This document shows, in pieces, positions 37,716 through 46,306 of a stretch of 64,000 nucleotides of DNA. Every line of letters starts with the position of its first letter. The first letter of the stretch is position 1. The notes beneath the pieces are model-generated. The model searched no databases. It had not been told where the DNA came from and worked only from the letters and a program-made list of their open reading frames with translations. Position numbers and translations under genes: made by a program. Location: positions 1 through 64,000 of the forward strand of contig CAIFEY010000001.1 in the NCBI GenBank assembly GCA_903789635.1, given 5' to 3'. The stretch comes from an uncultured Eubacteriaceae bacterium (GTDB lineage: Bacteria; Bacillota; Clostridia; Peptostreptococcales; Anaerovoracaceae).

Positions 37716-38512
37716 GTAAGCTTTTAAAATACGACATCAAGGCGACCGGACGCATCCTGCTTCCGCTGTTCGCCGCGCTGCTCGGAGCCGCACTGCTGAT
37801 GGGCTTCACCTTCCGCGGGGCGATGCCGAGCACCAGCTTCAGCTTCTACATGATGGGCGGATTCGATATGGCAAGGACGATCACGACCATTCTCTACACC
37901 GTCCTGATCGTCGCCGTCGTCATCCTCACCTTCGTGATGATCATCTACCGCGGGTTCTATCAGTCGCTGTTCGGAAACGAGGGCTACCTCAGGCTGAGCC
38001 TTCCGGTCAGCACTGGACAGACCCTCATGTCCAAGGTACTGAACGCGGCGATCTGGCTGATCCTGGCGGCGTTCGTCTCGTTCCTGTCCTTCTTCCTGGT
38101 CGTGATGCCGGCAGTCGGACTTTCTGAGTGGGCGAGGGGATTCGGAGAACTCATGAACGAGGTCAGCATGACGAGCACGTCGACCGGGCTGGCGTTCAAG
38201 GTTATGCTCTTCCTGTTCGTCGCGGGACTTCGGTTCATTCTGAAGGTCTTCGCCTCCATCTCGCTCGGCAGCGCATGGACGGCACACCCGGGCGTCGGCG
38301 CACTGCTGGCGTTTATCGGCATCAGCATCGTGGAATCCATCCCGTCGCACTTCCTGTCCGCGGACCTGAGCAATTTCGGCGTGATGTCGGCAGCTTCGGC
38401 TGCGGAGTTCGGCCGCTGGCTCGTAGTCGGCAGCCTCGTGTCCGCGGCAGTCGCGGCGATATTCTACGCGATCACCTGGTACATGATCGACCGCAGGGTG
38501 AGCCTGCAGTAG
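37709..38512 (+). CDS. ABC transporter permease 1
   Basis: A 267-aa membrane protein with six hydrophobic segments. The opening MLGKLLKYDIKATGRILLPLFAALLG and the segment YRGFYQSLFGNEGYLRLSLPVS are shared with the next gene. It is probably one subunit of a heterodimeric ABC-2-type exporter. The substrate is unknown; relatives are induced by cell-wall antibiotics. Confidence 0.85.
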   Translation: MLGKLLKYDIKATGRILLPLFAALLGAALLMGFTFRGAMPSTSFSFYMMGGFDMARTITTILYTVLIVAVVILTFVMIIYRGFYQSLFGNEGYLRLSLPVSTGQTLMSKVLNAAIWLILAAFVSFLSFFLVVMPAVGLSEWARGFGELMNEVSMTSTSTGLAFKVMLFLFVAGLRFILKVFASISLGSAWTAHPGVGALLAFIGISIVESIPSHFLSADLSNFGVMSAASAAEFGRWLVVGSLVSAAVAAIFYAITWYMIDRRVSLQ

Positions 38513-38558
38513 GCTGTATAAGCATGCGGGTTTCATATATACAGGGAGGAAATAGAAA

Positions 38559-39359
38559 ATGACAGCTAAACTTTTGAAATATGATTTTAAGTCGACCGGC
38601 CGCATCCTGCTTCCGCTGTTCGGGGCACTGCTCGCCATCGCTCTCCTGCTCGGCATATCGCTGGGCGCGCAGGGGAACGCCAACCACATCAATTACACCT
38701 TCAATTGGATCACGCAGATCAGCATGATCCTGTATATCGTGCTGATCGCGGCGGTCGGCATCATCACGCTCGTGATGCTGCTGTACCAGGGCTTCTATAA
38801 GTCGACGCTCGGCAGCGAGGGGTATTTCCGCCTGACGCTTCCGGTCAGCATCGGCCAGCATCTCGCGTCCAAGACCATCAACGCGGGAATCTGGTTCATC
38901 CTGGCGTCCGTCGTCGGGTTCCTGTCCGTCATGTTCGCGATGCTTCCGTCGTTCGGCATGGCCGATTTTCTCGACGGGATGAGGCGTCTGGCCGCGGAGT
39001 TCGCCGCCAATGACATCGCGCGCAGGGAGATTCTCCACTACGGTGCGCAGATCCTGCTCCTGGTTCTCGGCGGCGGGGTTGCCTTCATCCTGAAGGCGTT
39101 CGCGTCCATCACGGTCGGAAATGAGTGGTCGGCGCATCCGCTGCTCGGCGGCCTGCTCGCGTTCATCGTGTTCAGCATCCTGGAGGGAATCCTGGAAACC
39201 CTCATCCCGGGAGATCTGCAATTCGCGAACGCCACGTACTTCGACAACGCGCAGATGCACAGCTTCCTCTGGTTCGTCCTCGCCATTGTCGTCGTGGAGG
39301 CGGTGATCTACTACGCGATCACGTGGTTCATGCTCGACCGCAGGCTGAACCTGCAGTAA
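38559..39359 (+). CDS. ABC transporter permease 2 (paralogue of permease 1)
   Basis: 266 aa, colinear with the preceding permease from MTAKLLKYDFKSTGRILLPLFGALL to the shared end YYAITWFMLDRRLNLQ. The pair arose by tandem duplication and probably forms the heterodimeric channel served by the ATPase at 37014. An AGGGAGG site precedes the start. Confidence 0.85.
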   Translation: MTAKLLKYDFKSTGRILLPLFGALLAIALLLGISLGAQGNANHINYTFNWITQISMILYIVLIAAVGIITLVMLLYQGFYKSTLGSEGYFRLTLPVSIGQHLASKTINAGIWFILASVVGFLSVMFAMLPSFGMADFLDGMRRLAAEFAANDIARREILHYGAQILLLVLGGGVAFILKAFASITVGNEWSAHPLLGGLLAFIVFSILEGILETLIPGDLQFANATYFDNAQMHSFLWFVLAIVVVEAVIYYAITWFMLDRRLNLQ

Positions 39360-39535
39360 CGGTTATAATAGACAGAAATAGATATAACGGTGATTTTGTA
39401 CGGTTATAACGTACAGAATTGCCATGTTTTTTAATTTTGTTATGGTATAATATACATACATAACGGCAGAAAGACAGGCGAATCCGACGCAGACACCGAC
39501 TGCAGGGATAAGGGATAATGGAAAGGAGAAATCGC
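39360..39535. other. AT-rich promoter region of the ATPase gene
   Basis: It contains a TATAAT (39446-39451) without a clear -35, and a near-palindrome with GTACG and CGTAC arms (39398-39414) next to a repeat of ACGGTTATAA (39359-39368 and 39400-39409 approximately). This may be an operator. Confidence 0.35.
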
Positions 39536-40735
39536 ATGATCGAACGCAGGAGATATTTGGAACTAATAGAGCCGTTTATTGACGTGGACCTCATCAAGGT
39601 GCTCGTGGGCGTTCGGCGCAGCGGCAAGACGGTGCTCCTCGGGCAGATCCGCGACCGGATCATCGCACGCGGCGTCGACCCGGAGCAGACGATTACGCTC
39701 AACTTCGAGTCCTATGCCAACCGTCAGTACCGATCGGCGGATGCCCTCTACGAGTACGTCATTTCGCAGGCAAAGAAAACTCCGGGCAGGACCTACATCT
39801 TCCTTGATGAGATCCAGAATGTGCCCGACTGGCAGGAGGTGGTGAACTCCTTCCGCGTCGACCTGGACTGCGACATCTACGTGACGGGCTCGAACTCCAA
39901 GCTGCTTTCCGGCGAACTTGCGACGCTGCTTTCCGGCCGGTACGTGCAGATCCGGATCATGCCGTTCTCGTTCCGTGAGGTGTGTGAGCTCGAGCAGAGC
40001 CTCGGCCGCTTTACGACGAATGAGCAGGCCTTTCAGGACTATCTGTCCTACGGTGGTTTTCCGCAGCGGCTGGCGTTTACAGACGAGCACTCCGTCACGA
40101 CGTATCTGCTCGATCTGTACAGCACGATTATCCTGCAGGACGTGATCAACCGCCACGCGATCCGTGACGTCGGCATGCTGCGCCGTGTGCTGGAATTCGT
40201 CCTGGACAATGTGGGCAACCCCTTTTCTGCCAGAAAGATCGCGGGATACATGACCTCCCAGGGAATGAAGGTCAATGTGCAGACCGTGCTCAACTACCTG
40301 GAGTACTTTCAGGAGGCGTTCGCGATTTACGGGGCGAGCCGTTACGACCTCAAGGGGAAGGAGATACTCTCTTCTACGGAGAAGTACTATGCGGTGGATT
40401 TAGGGCTCAGGAACGTGGTGAAGAAGATCGAGACGAAGGATGTCAGCAAGCTGTACGAGAACGCAGTCTATCTCGAGATGAGAAGCCGCGGCTACGACGT
40501 CTATGTCGGTAAGCTGGGTGCGCAGGAAATCGACTTTGTCTGCACGCGCGGAAAGGAGAAACTGTACATCCAGGCGGCATACCTGATCAACAGCAAGGAT
40601 CAGGAGCGCGAGTTCGGAAACCTCGAGAAGATCGAGGACAACTACCCGAAGTATGTGGTCAGCAGCGACCTCGTGGATATGAGCCGAAACGGGATCATCC
40701 ACAAGAACATCATCGACTTTCTGCTGGGCAGGTAG
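39536..40735 (+). CDS. AAA ATPase with DUF4143 domain
   Basis: A 399-aa protein with an AAA_14 N-terminal domain (Walker A GVRRSGKTVLL; Walker B TYIFLDEIQNV; TGSNSKLLSGE) and a C-terminal DUF4143 domain that ends in a nuclease-like fold (GAQEIDFVCTRGKEKLYIQAAY). The family is widespread in bacteria and archaea and is sometimes linked to mobile or toxin-like functions; its role is unknown. ATG 39536 follows AAGGAG. It is flanked by unrelated genes and its codon use is slightly more relaxed than its neighbours. Confidence 0.88.
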   Translation: MIERRRYLELIEPFIDVDLIKVLVGVRRSGKTVLLGQIRDRIIARGVDPEQTITLNFESYANRQYRSADALYEYVISQAKKTPGRTYIFLDEIQNVPDWQEVVNSFRVDLDCDIYVTGSNSKLLSGELATLLSGRYVQIRIMPFSFREVCELEQSLGRFTTNEQAFQDYLSYGGFPQRLAFTDEHSVTTYLLDLYSTIILQDVINRHAIRDVGMLRRVLEFVLDNVGNPFSARKIAGYMTSQGMKVNVQTVLNYLEYFQEAFAIYGASRYDLKGKEILSSTEKYYAVDLGLRNVVKKIETKDVSKLYENAVYLEMRSRGYDVYVGKLGAQEIDFVCTRGKEKLYIQAAYLINSKDQEREFGNLEKIEDNYPKYVVSSDLVDMSRNGIIHKNIIDFLLGR

Positions 40736-40862
40736 ACAGCCGCGCCCGATCAGCCGCCGTTGCAGGGTCTCTGAGGAGCGTTCTGCCTAAGCGATCGACG
40801 CAGAGCCTCAAGAGGGCGGCGTTCTGCCCGGGCAGTTGATGCAGAACATGAAAACAGAGCCT

Positions 40863-40930
40863 AAAAAGCCGTGTTCATCGGCGCCTTCCGGACGTGAATT
40901 CCGGAGGGCCGATGGACACGGCTTTTCTGT
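40863..40930. terminator. Long bidirectional terminator
   Basis: AAAAGCCGTGTTCATCGGC pairs with GCCGATGGACACGGCTTTT, with an inner TTCCGG/CCGGAG stem. It ends both the rightward ATPase gene and the leftward glgP gene. Confidence 0.9.
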
Positions 40931-40960
40931 TATTCAGTGATTATTTTCTGGTGACGCCGG

Positions 40961-43585
40961 CTATTTCTCCTCGAAGTTGAGCGGCTTGGTGTGCCAGATG
41001 TTGTCGGCGTATTCCCGGATGCTGCGGTCTGCGGCGAACCGGGAAGCCTTGGCGATGTTGACGATGGACATGTGTGCCCAGCGCTGCTTGTCCTCGTAGG
41101 CGTTCTGGATGTCCTCGTGGACGCGGCAGTAGTCGTGGAAGTCGGCGAGGCACATGTACGGGTCGGCGATGCTGTAGGTCTTGTTCAGCAGGTACTGCTT
41201 CAGACCGTTGAAGTTCGTGCCCGCGAATCCGGTGCCGAGCGCGTCGACGGCCTTCTTGATGACCGGGTCGCTGTCGTAGAACGTGCGGGAATTGTAGGTG
41301 CGCAGGTTCGACTGCACCTCCTCCGCGTTCTGGCCGAAGATGAAGATGTTGTCGTCGCCGACGGCCTCGTGCATCTCGACATTTGCGCCGTCCATGGTGC
41401 CGATCGTGACGGCGCCGTTGATCATCATCTTCATGTTTCCGGTTCCGCTGGCTTCCTTTCCGGCCAGGGAGATCTGCTCGGAGATGTCGGTCGCCGGCAT
41501 CAGGTGCTCGGCCATGGATACGGAATAGTTCTCCAGGAACATCACGCGCAGCTTCTTCCGGATCTTAGGATCCTTCTCGATCTCCTCGCCGATCTTGCAG
41601 ATCAGCTGGATGATCGACTTGGCCAGGTAGTAGTTCGGCGCGGTCTTGGCGGCGAACAGGTAGGTCTCCGGCCGCATGTCGAGGTTCGGATTGTCCTTCA
41701 GCGCCTGGTAGCGGGAGATGATCCTGAGCGCGTTCAGCAGCTGGCGCTTGTACTCGTGCAGCCTCTTGGCCTGAACGATGAAGAGGGAATCCGGGTCCGG
41801 CGCGATGCCGGTCCTGGACTTGATCAGGTTGGACATCCGCACCTTATTCTCGCGCTTGATGGCGAGGACCTTCTCTCCGACCGCCGCGTCGTCGGCAAAG
41901 TCAGCGAACTTATCGAGGAGATCAGCATTGCTGCGGTATCCCGGTCCGATGCAGGAGTCGATCAGCGCGGAAAGTCTCGGGTTCGACTGGCAGAGCCAGC
42001 GGCGGTAGGCGATGCCGTTGGTGACGTTCGTGAACTTGTCCGGCGTCGCCAGGTAGAAGTCGTGGAACAGGCTGTCCTTCAGGATCTCCGAGTGCAGCGC
42101 GGATACGCCGTTGACGCAGTGGGATCCCAGGACGCTGAGGTTGGCCATCCGGACCTGTCCCTGCGCGAGCGGGGCCATCCAGTCGATCTTGCCCTCGTCT
42201 CCCGGGAAGATTCCCTCCATTTCCGCACGGAAGCGGCGGTCGATCTCCTTCAGGATGACGTAAATTCTCGGCATCATAGTGCGGACGAGCTGGTCGCTCC
42301 ACTTCTCCAGGGCCTCGGCGAGGACCGTATGGTTGGTGTAGGAGACGGCGTTCGTGACCTGCTTCCAGGCTGCGTCCCAGTCGTAATTGTACTCGTCCAT
42401 GAAGATGCGCATCAGCTCCGGAATCGTCAGGGCAGGGTGCGTGTCATTGATGTGGATCGCGACTTTGTCGGAGAAGTTGTCCAGCGTGCCGTAGTCACGG
42501 AAATGATTGCGTACGATGTTCTGGCAGGAGGCGGAGACCATGAAGTACTGCTGCTTCAGGCGGAGCTCCTTACCCTCCTCGACGTTGTCGGCCGGGTACA
42601 GGACCTTGGAGATCAGGCGCGCGCGGTTCTCCTTCTGCGCGGCACGGCTGAAGTCGCCGTTGTTGAAGGAGGCCATGTCGAAGTCGTTCGAGGACTCGCT
42701 CTTCCAGAGTCTCAATTTATCCACGACGCGGGAATTGGCTCCGGAGATCAGCATGTCGTACGGGACGGCATCGACGACCTCGGCGTTGTCTACGCTGCAC
42801 TTCAGGCCGTCCTCGGTCCAGTACTCGTGGTAGTCGCCGTAGAAGCTGACCTTGAAGACGTCCTCGTCGCGGCGGTTCAGCCAGACGTAGCCGCCCGGGA
42901 GCCAGTTGTCCGGGAGCTCGGCCTGCCAGCCGTCGACGATCTTCTGCATGAAGAGGCCGTAGTCGTAGCGGATGGAGAATCCGACGGCGTCGTAGCCCTG
43001 CGAGGCGAGCGCGTCCAGGTAGCAGGCGGCGAGCCTGCCGAGTCCGCCGTTTCCGAGGCCGGCGTCCGGCTCACAGTCGTAGAGCTCCTGCGGCGTCAGG
43101 CCGCGGTCCATGAGTACCTCCGCGACCAGCTCGTCCTCGTCCAGGTTGTAGAGGTTGTTCTTCAGCGACTGGCCCATCAGGAATTCCATGCTGATGTAGT
43201 AGATCGTCTTGGTGTCCGCGAGGTTCTTTCCGGCCTTGCGGCGCGCCTTCTGGAATTCGAAGCGGCGGCGCTTCAGCTGCTTGTTGATGATCGTCGCGAT
43301 CGCCTTATACAGCGTCTCGACCGGGGCCTCGTCGAAGTCTGTGTGGAAGCTCAGCTCCAGCAGCTCGTCGAGCTCGGCGCGGAAGGTTTCCTTGGAGACA
43401 TTGTAGGCGGCAGCGTTTTTCCATGCTTTCCCGGCGGTCTTTGTCACCGGATCCTGCGGATCGGCAGCAGCCTGCGCCCCCTGAGGGCCCTTCGCGCCCT
43501 TCCTGTCTTTCGGTTCATTAGCTTCTTTCGGCTCAGCCGTGTTCGTCTGGGCTTTCGTGGTTTTCGTTTCCGAAGTAATCTTCAT
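40961..43585 (-). CDS. glgP: Glycogen phosphorylase, with a low-complexity N-terminal tail
   Basis: GlgP releases glucose-1-phosphate from glycogen ends. The GT35 core is clear: the PLP lysine lies in EASGTGNMKMMINGAVTIG, and NDTHPAL, GNGGLGRLAACYLDALA and VTNGIAYRRWL are standard motifs. At 874 aa it is about 50 residues longer than usual because of an N-terminal tail (about residues 1-58) rich in Lys, Thr, Ala, Pro and Glu. The start is one of several close Met codons; 43585 is best spaced from GAGAGGA. It is the second gene of a leftward pair with glgA, 85 bp away. Confidence 0.95.
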   Translation of the reverse strand: MKITSETKTTKAQTNTAEPKEANEPKDRKGAKGPQGAQAAADPQDPVTKTAGKAWKNAAAYNVSKETFRAELDELLELSFHTDFDEAPVETLYKAIATIINKQLKRRRFEFQKARRKAGKNLADTKTIYYISMEFLMGQSLKNNLYNLDEDELVAEVLMDRGLTPQELYDCEPDAGLGNGGLGRLAACYLDALASQGYDAVGFSIRYDYGLFMQKIVDGWQAELPDNWLPGGYVWLNRRDEDVFKVSFYGDYHEYWTEDGLKCSVDNAEVVDAVPYDMLISGANSRVVDKLRLWKSESSNDFDMASFNNGDFSRAAQKENRARLISKVLYPADNVEEGKELRLKQQYFMVSASCQNIVRNHFRDYGTLDNFSDKVAIHINDTHPALTIPELMRIFMDEYNYDWDAAWKQVTNAVSYTNHTVLAEALEKWSDQLVRTMMPRIYVILKEIDRRFRAEMEGIFPGDEGKIDWMAPLAQGQVRMANLSVLGSHCVNGVSALHSEILKDSLFHDFYLATPDKFTNVTNGIAYRRWLCQSNPRLSALIDSCIGPGYRSNADLLDKFADFADDAAVGEKVLAIKRENKVRMSNLIKSRTGIAPDPDSLFIVQAKRLHEYKRQLLNALRIISRYQALKDNPNLDMRPETYLFAAKTAPNYYLAKSIIQLICKIGEEIEKDPKIRKKLRVMFLENYSVSMAEHLMPATDISEQISLAGKEASGTGNMKMMINGAVTIGTMDGANVEMHEAVGDDNIFIFGQNAEEVQSNLRTYNSRTFYDSDPVIKKAVDALGTGFAGTNFNGLKQYLLNKTYSIADPYMCLADFHDYCRVHEDIQNAYEDKQRWAHMSIVNIAKASRFAADRSIREYADNIWHTKPLNFEEK

Positions 43586-43679
43586 GTGCATCATTCCTCT
43601 CTAAGTGTGCGGCGTCTCCGTCGGGAGAACCGTTGAAAGGCTGTAACTTTTGTCACTCTGTTATACACTGCATTATACG

Positions 43680-46055
43680 CTACCAATGTGCTACTTCTGT
43701 GTAGAGATCGAAGTAGGACTGTGCGGAATGGGTCCAGCTGAAGTCGAGCTCGAGGTCGTAGGCGACGAGCTTCTCCCAGTTTTCGCGGTCATACCAGCGG
43801 TCGATCGCGTTCTGGACGGCGTCGCGGAAGTGGTCGGCGTTGAAGTCGTCGAAGACAAAGCCGTTGCCGGTCCCCAGAGTGCAGTCCCTGATGGAATCGT
43901 TGAGTCCTCCCGTCCTGCGGACGACCGGGATGTCGCCGTAGAGACAGCCGATCATCTGGGACAGGCCGCACGGCTCGCTCCTGGACGGCATCAGCAGGAT
44001 GTCGCCGGCCGCGTAGAGCCTGTGGGAGAGGTCGCGGTTGAACTGAATCAGGGAGCGTACGCGGTCCGGGTGGCGCTGCTGCAGGCCGCGGAACCATTCC
44101 TCGTAGCCGAACTCGCCTGTGCCGAGCATGACGAACTGCGCCTCGCTATTATTCAGCAGGCTGTCGAGCGTGCGCGTGATCAGGTCGATGCCTTTGGCCG
44201 GAACCAGGCGGCTGATCAGCGTGATCAGCGGGACGTCCTTCACCGGCAGGTTCATCTGCTCCTGGAAGCTCTTCTTGCAGGCTTTTTTGCCCGCGAGGTT
44301 CTGTGCACTGTATGCAGCCGGGATGTACGGGTCGATCGTCGGGTTGTAGACCTCGGTGTCGATGCCGTTTAAGATCCCGCGCAGCTTGAACGAGTTGCGG
44401 CGGATGATCGGGTCCAGGCCGAAGGAGAAGAACGGGTCCTTCAGCTCCTGCGCGTAGGTCGGGCTGACGGTGCTGACGATGTTGGCCGTCTCGACCGCGC
44501 CCTTCATGAGGTTGGCGTCGCCCATGTAGTCCACGAGGTGCTCCGCGCCTTCCGGCAGGCCGATGACGTCGCGGATGACCTCCCTGCCGTAGCGGCCCTG
44601 GTACTCGACGTTGTGGATCGAGAAGATCGTGCGCAGGTTACGGTGGTAGACTGCGTCCTGGTAGATCGGCACGAGCGCGCTCTGCCAGTCGTTCGCGTGG
44701 ATGATCTGCGGGTCAAAGCCCATAATCGGCAGCGCCTCGAACACGGCACGCGAGAAGAACGCGAACCGCTCGCAGTCGTCGAAGTAGCCGTACATCCCGT
44801 CCCGTTTGAAGTACTCCTCGTTGTCGATGAAGTAGTAGGTCACGCCGTCCATCACGAGCTTGAAGACGCCCATGTACTTGGATCTCCACGCCACCGGGAT
44901 GAACTTGTTCCCGAGGTATTCCATCTGGCTGCGCCAGCGATTTCCGATGCTTCCATAAAGAGGCATGATCACGCGGCAGTCGATGCCGTCGCGCCCCGCG
45001 AGGTGCTTAGGCAGGGATCCGGCGACTTCCCCCAGGCCTCCGCTCGATGCGAACGGCACGCACTCAGGGGTGACAAAGAGCACGCGGACCGCTTCCTTTT
45101 CCTTCTTATTCTCGCCGCGGTCCGCAGCCCCGCCGTCAGAGCTGCCTGCCGCACTGCTGTCCTCCTGCCTTACGGCCGGCTTGCCCGGCGCCTGGTGAAC
45201 GGCCGGCTTCCCTGCCTCTTCCCTTACGGCCGGCTTGCCCGGCGCCTGGTGAACGGCCGGCTTCCCTGCCTCTTCCCTGACGGCCGGCTTGCCCGGCGCT
45301 TGATGAACGGCCGGTTTTCCTGCATCTTCCTTTACCGCCGGTTTACCGAAATCTTCCTTTACCGCCGGTGCGCGGTCAGCGTAAACTTTAAGCGGCAGCG
45401 GAGGCTGGGTAACCTTGAGGGCTTCCGGCTGCGCGGCCGCCTGGTCCGCCCGGACATGGAGCGGCAGCGGAGGCTGTGTAACCTTGAGAGCCTCCGGCTG
45501 TGCGGCCGCCTGGTCCGCCCGGACATGGAGCGGCAGCGGAGGCTGTGTAACCTTGAGTGCCTCCGGCTGGACGGCCGTCTGATCTGCCCGGACATGGAGC
45601 GGACATGGAGGCTGAACAACCTTGACCGCTTCCGGCTGCACGGATTTGCTCGCGGCTGTCTTGGAGGAAGCCTTCCTTGTTGTTTTGGTCGTTGTCTTGG
45701 TCGATCTGGAAGATGCAGATTTAGAGGTGCTTCTCTTGGAAGCCGTGGACTTGGCGGAAGAACGCCTGGAAGCCGTCGACCTGGAAGCGGAGCGCTTGGA
45801 TGCGGACGACTTTTTGGAAGACGTTGACTTGGACGCCGATTTCGCAGTCGATTTGGACGTGCTCCGTTTGGAGGCTGCCGGTTTTTCGGCAGGAGCTTTT
45901 TCTGGAGTGGAAGCCGGCGCGGATGCGGCGGCGGTGGATTTTGCCGCGGAAGAGGCAGAAGAGGCCGCCGTGTCTGCGGCGGATGTCTTTGTCGAAGCAG
46001 ATGCGGTCTTCGCGGCGGTTGAACGGGCTTTTGCCCGGGTAGTATTCTTAGCCAT
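43680..46055 (-). CDS. glgA: Glycogen synthase with a long repeat-rich N-terminal extension (791 aa)
   Basis: GlgA adds glucose from ADP-glucose to glycogen. The GT5 catalytic region starts near residue 322 (VRVLFVTPECVPFASSGGLGEV) and includes HANDWQS, GIDTEVYNP, PSRSEPCGLSQMIGCLYG and VVRRTGGL. The usual KTGGL glucosyl-binding motif reads SSGGL, so the Lys is replaced. The first 320 residues are extra: a basic Ser/Thr/Lys/Ala region (1-139), four 23-residue repeats (140-231) and seven 9-residue repeats (232-294), then an acidic linker. Family members are about 480 aa. ATG 46055 follows AGGAG. The repeats lie in frame and are expressed as part of the enzyme. Confidence 0.95.
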   Translation of the reverse strand: MAKNTTRAKARSTAAKTASASTKTSAADTAASSASSAAKSTAAASAPASTPEKAPAEKPAASKRSTSKSTAKSASKSTSSKKSSASKRSASRSTASRRSSAKSTASKRSTSKSASSRSTKTTTKTTRKASSKTAASKSVQPEAVKVVQPPCPLHVRADQTAVQPEALKVTQPPLPLHVRADQAAAQPEALKVTQPPLPLHVRADQAAAQPEALKVTQPPLPLKVYADRAPAVKEDFGKPAVKEDAGKPAVHQAPGKPAVREEAGKPAVHQAPGKPAVREEAGKPAVHQAPGKPAVRQEDSSAAGSSDGGAADRGENKKEKEAVRVLFVTPECVPFASSGGLGEVAGSLPKHLAGRDGIDCRVIMPLYGSIGNRWRSQMEYLGNKFIPVAWRSKYMGVFKLVMDGVTYYFIDNEEYFKRDGMYGYFDDCERFAFFSRAVFEALPIMGFDPQIIHANDWQSALVPIYQDAVYHRNLRTIFSIHNVEYQGRYGREVIRDVIGLPEGAEHLVDYMGDANLMKGAVETANIVSTVSPTYAQELKDPFFSFGLDPIIRRNSFKLRGILNGIDTEVYNPTIDPYIPAAYSAQNLAGKKACKKSFQEQMNLPVKDVPLITLISRLVPAKGIDLITRTLDSLLNNSEAQFVMLGTGEFGYEEWFRGLQQRHPDRVRSLIQFNRDLSHRLYAAGDILLMPSRSEPCGLSQMIGCLYGDIPVVRRTGGLNDSIRDCTLGTGNGFVFDDFNADHFRDAVQNAIDRWYDRENWEKLVAYDLELDFSWTHSAQSYFDLYTEVAHW
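45174..45362 (-). repeat. Seven 27-bp repeats in glgA (9-residue units)
   Basis: Units end in GKPA and alternate VHQAPGKPA with VREEAGKPA, so a 54-bp higher-order period is visible. They encode residues 232-294. Confidence 0.9.
45363..45638 (-). repeat. Four 69-bp repeats in glgA (23-residue units)
   Basis: Each unit starts QPEA(L/V)KV and contains QPPLPLHVRADQ or a close variant. The two middle units are almost identical at the DNA level; the outer two have drifted. They encode residues 140-231. Confidence 0.95.
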
Positions 46056-46208
46056 ATGATCATCTCCTATGCAAAGCTGGTTTTGCATAATCATGCATTT
46101 TTAAAGTTTTTGTAATATACAAACAATGGATTATATGTGATTTCAATTGATTTTTGTTATAGTTAAGGAAAAAACCATTCATATAATTGTAGCTAGTATA
46201 TCATATTC

Positions 46209-46237
46209 TTGAATGTACGTCCATGTTAGGCTATAAT
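46209..46237 (+). promoter_or_regulatory. Promoter of the glgB operon
   Basis: TTGAAT (46209-46214), a 17-bp spacer, TATAAT (46232-46237). It lies in the 251-bp AT-rich region divergent from glgA. Confidence 0.8.
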
Positions 46238-46306
46238 CAGAAATAGGACATAAATTCTGAAAAGGTCATAAAGTCACACGGTTTCGGTGTGGCTGGGAGG
46301 AATAGA

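Noticed and set aside
40991..43636. 881-codon rightward open frame opposite glgP
   Set aside because: It mirrors glgP in a GC-rich gene, has a Val/Asp-rich composition typical of antisense shadows, and no ribosome site. GlgP has full family motifs.
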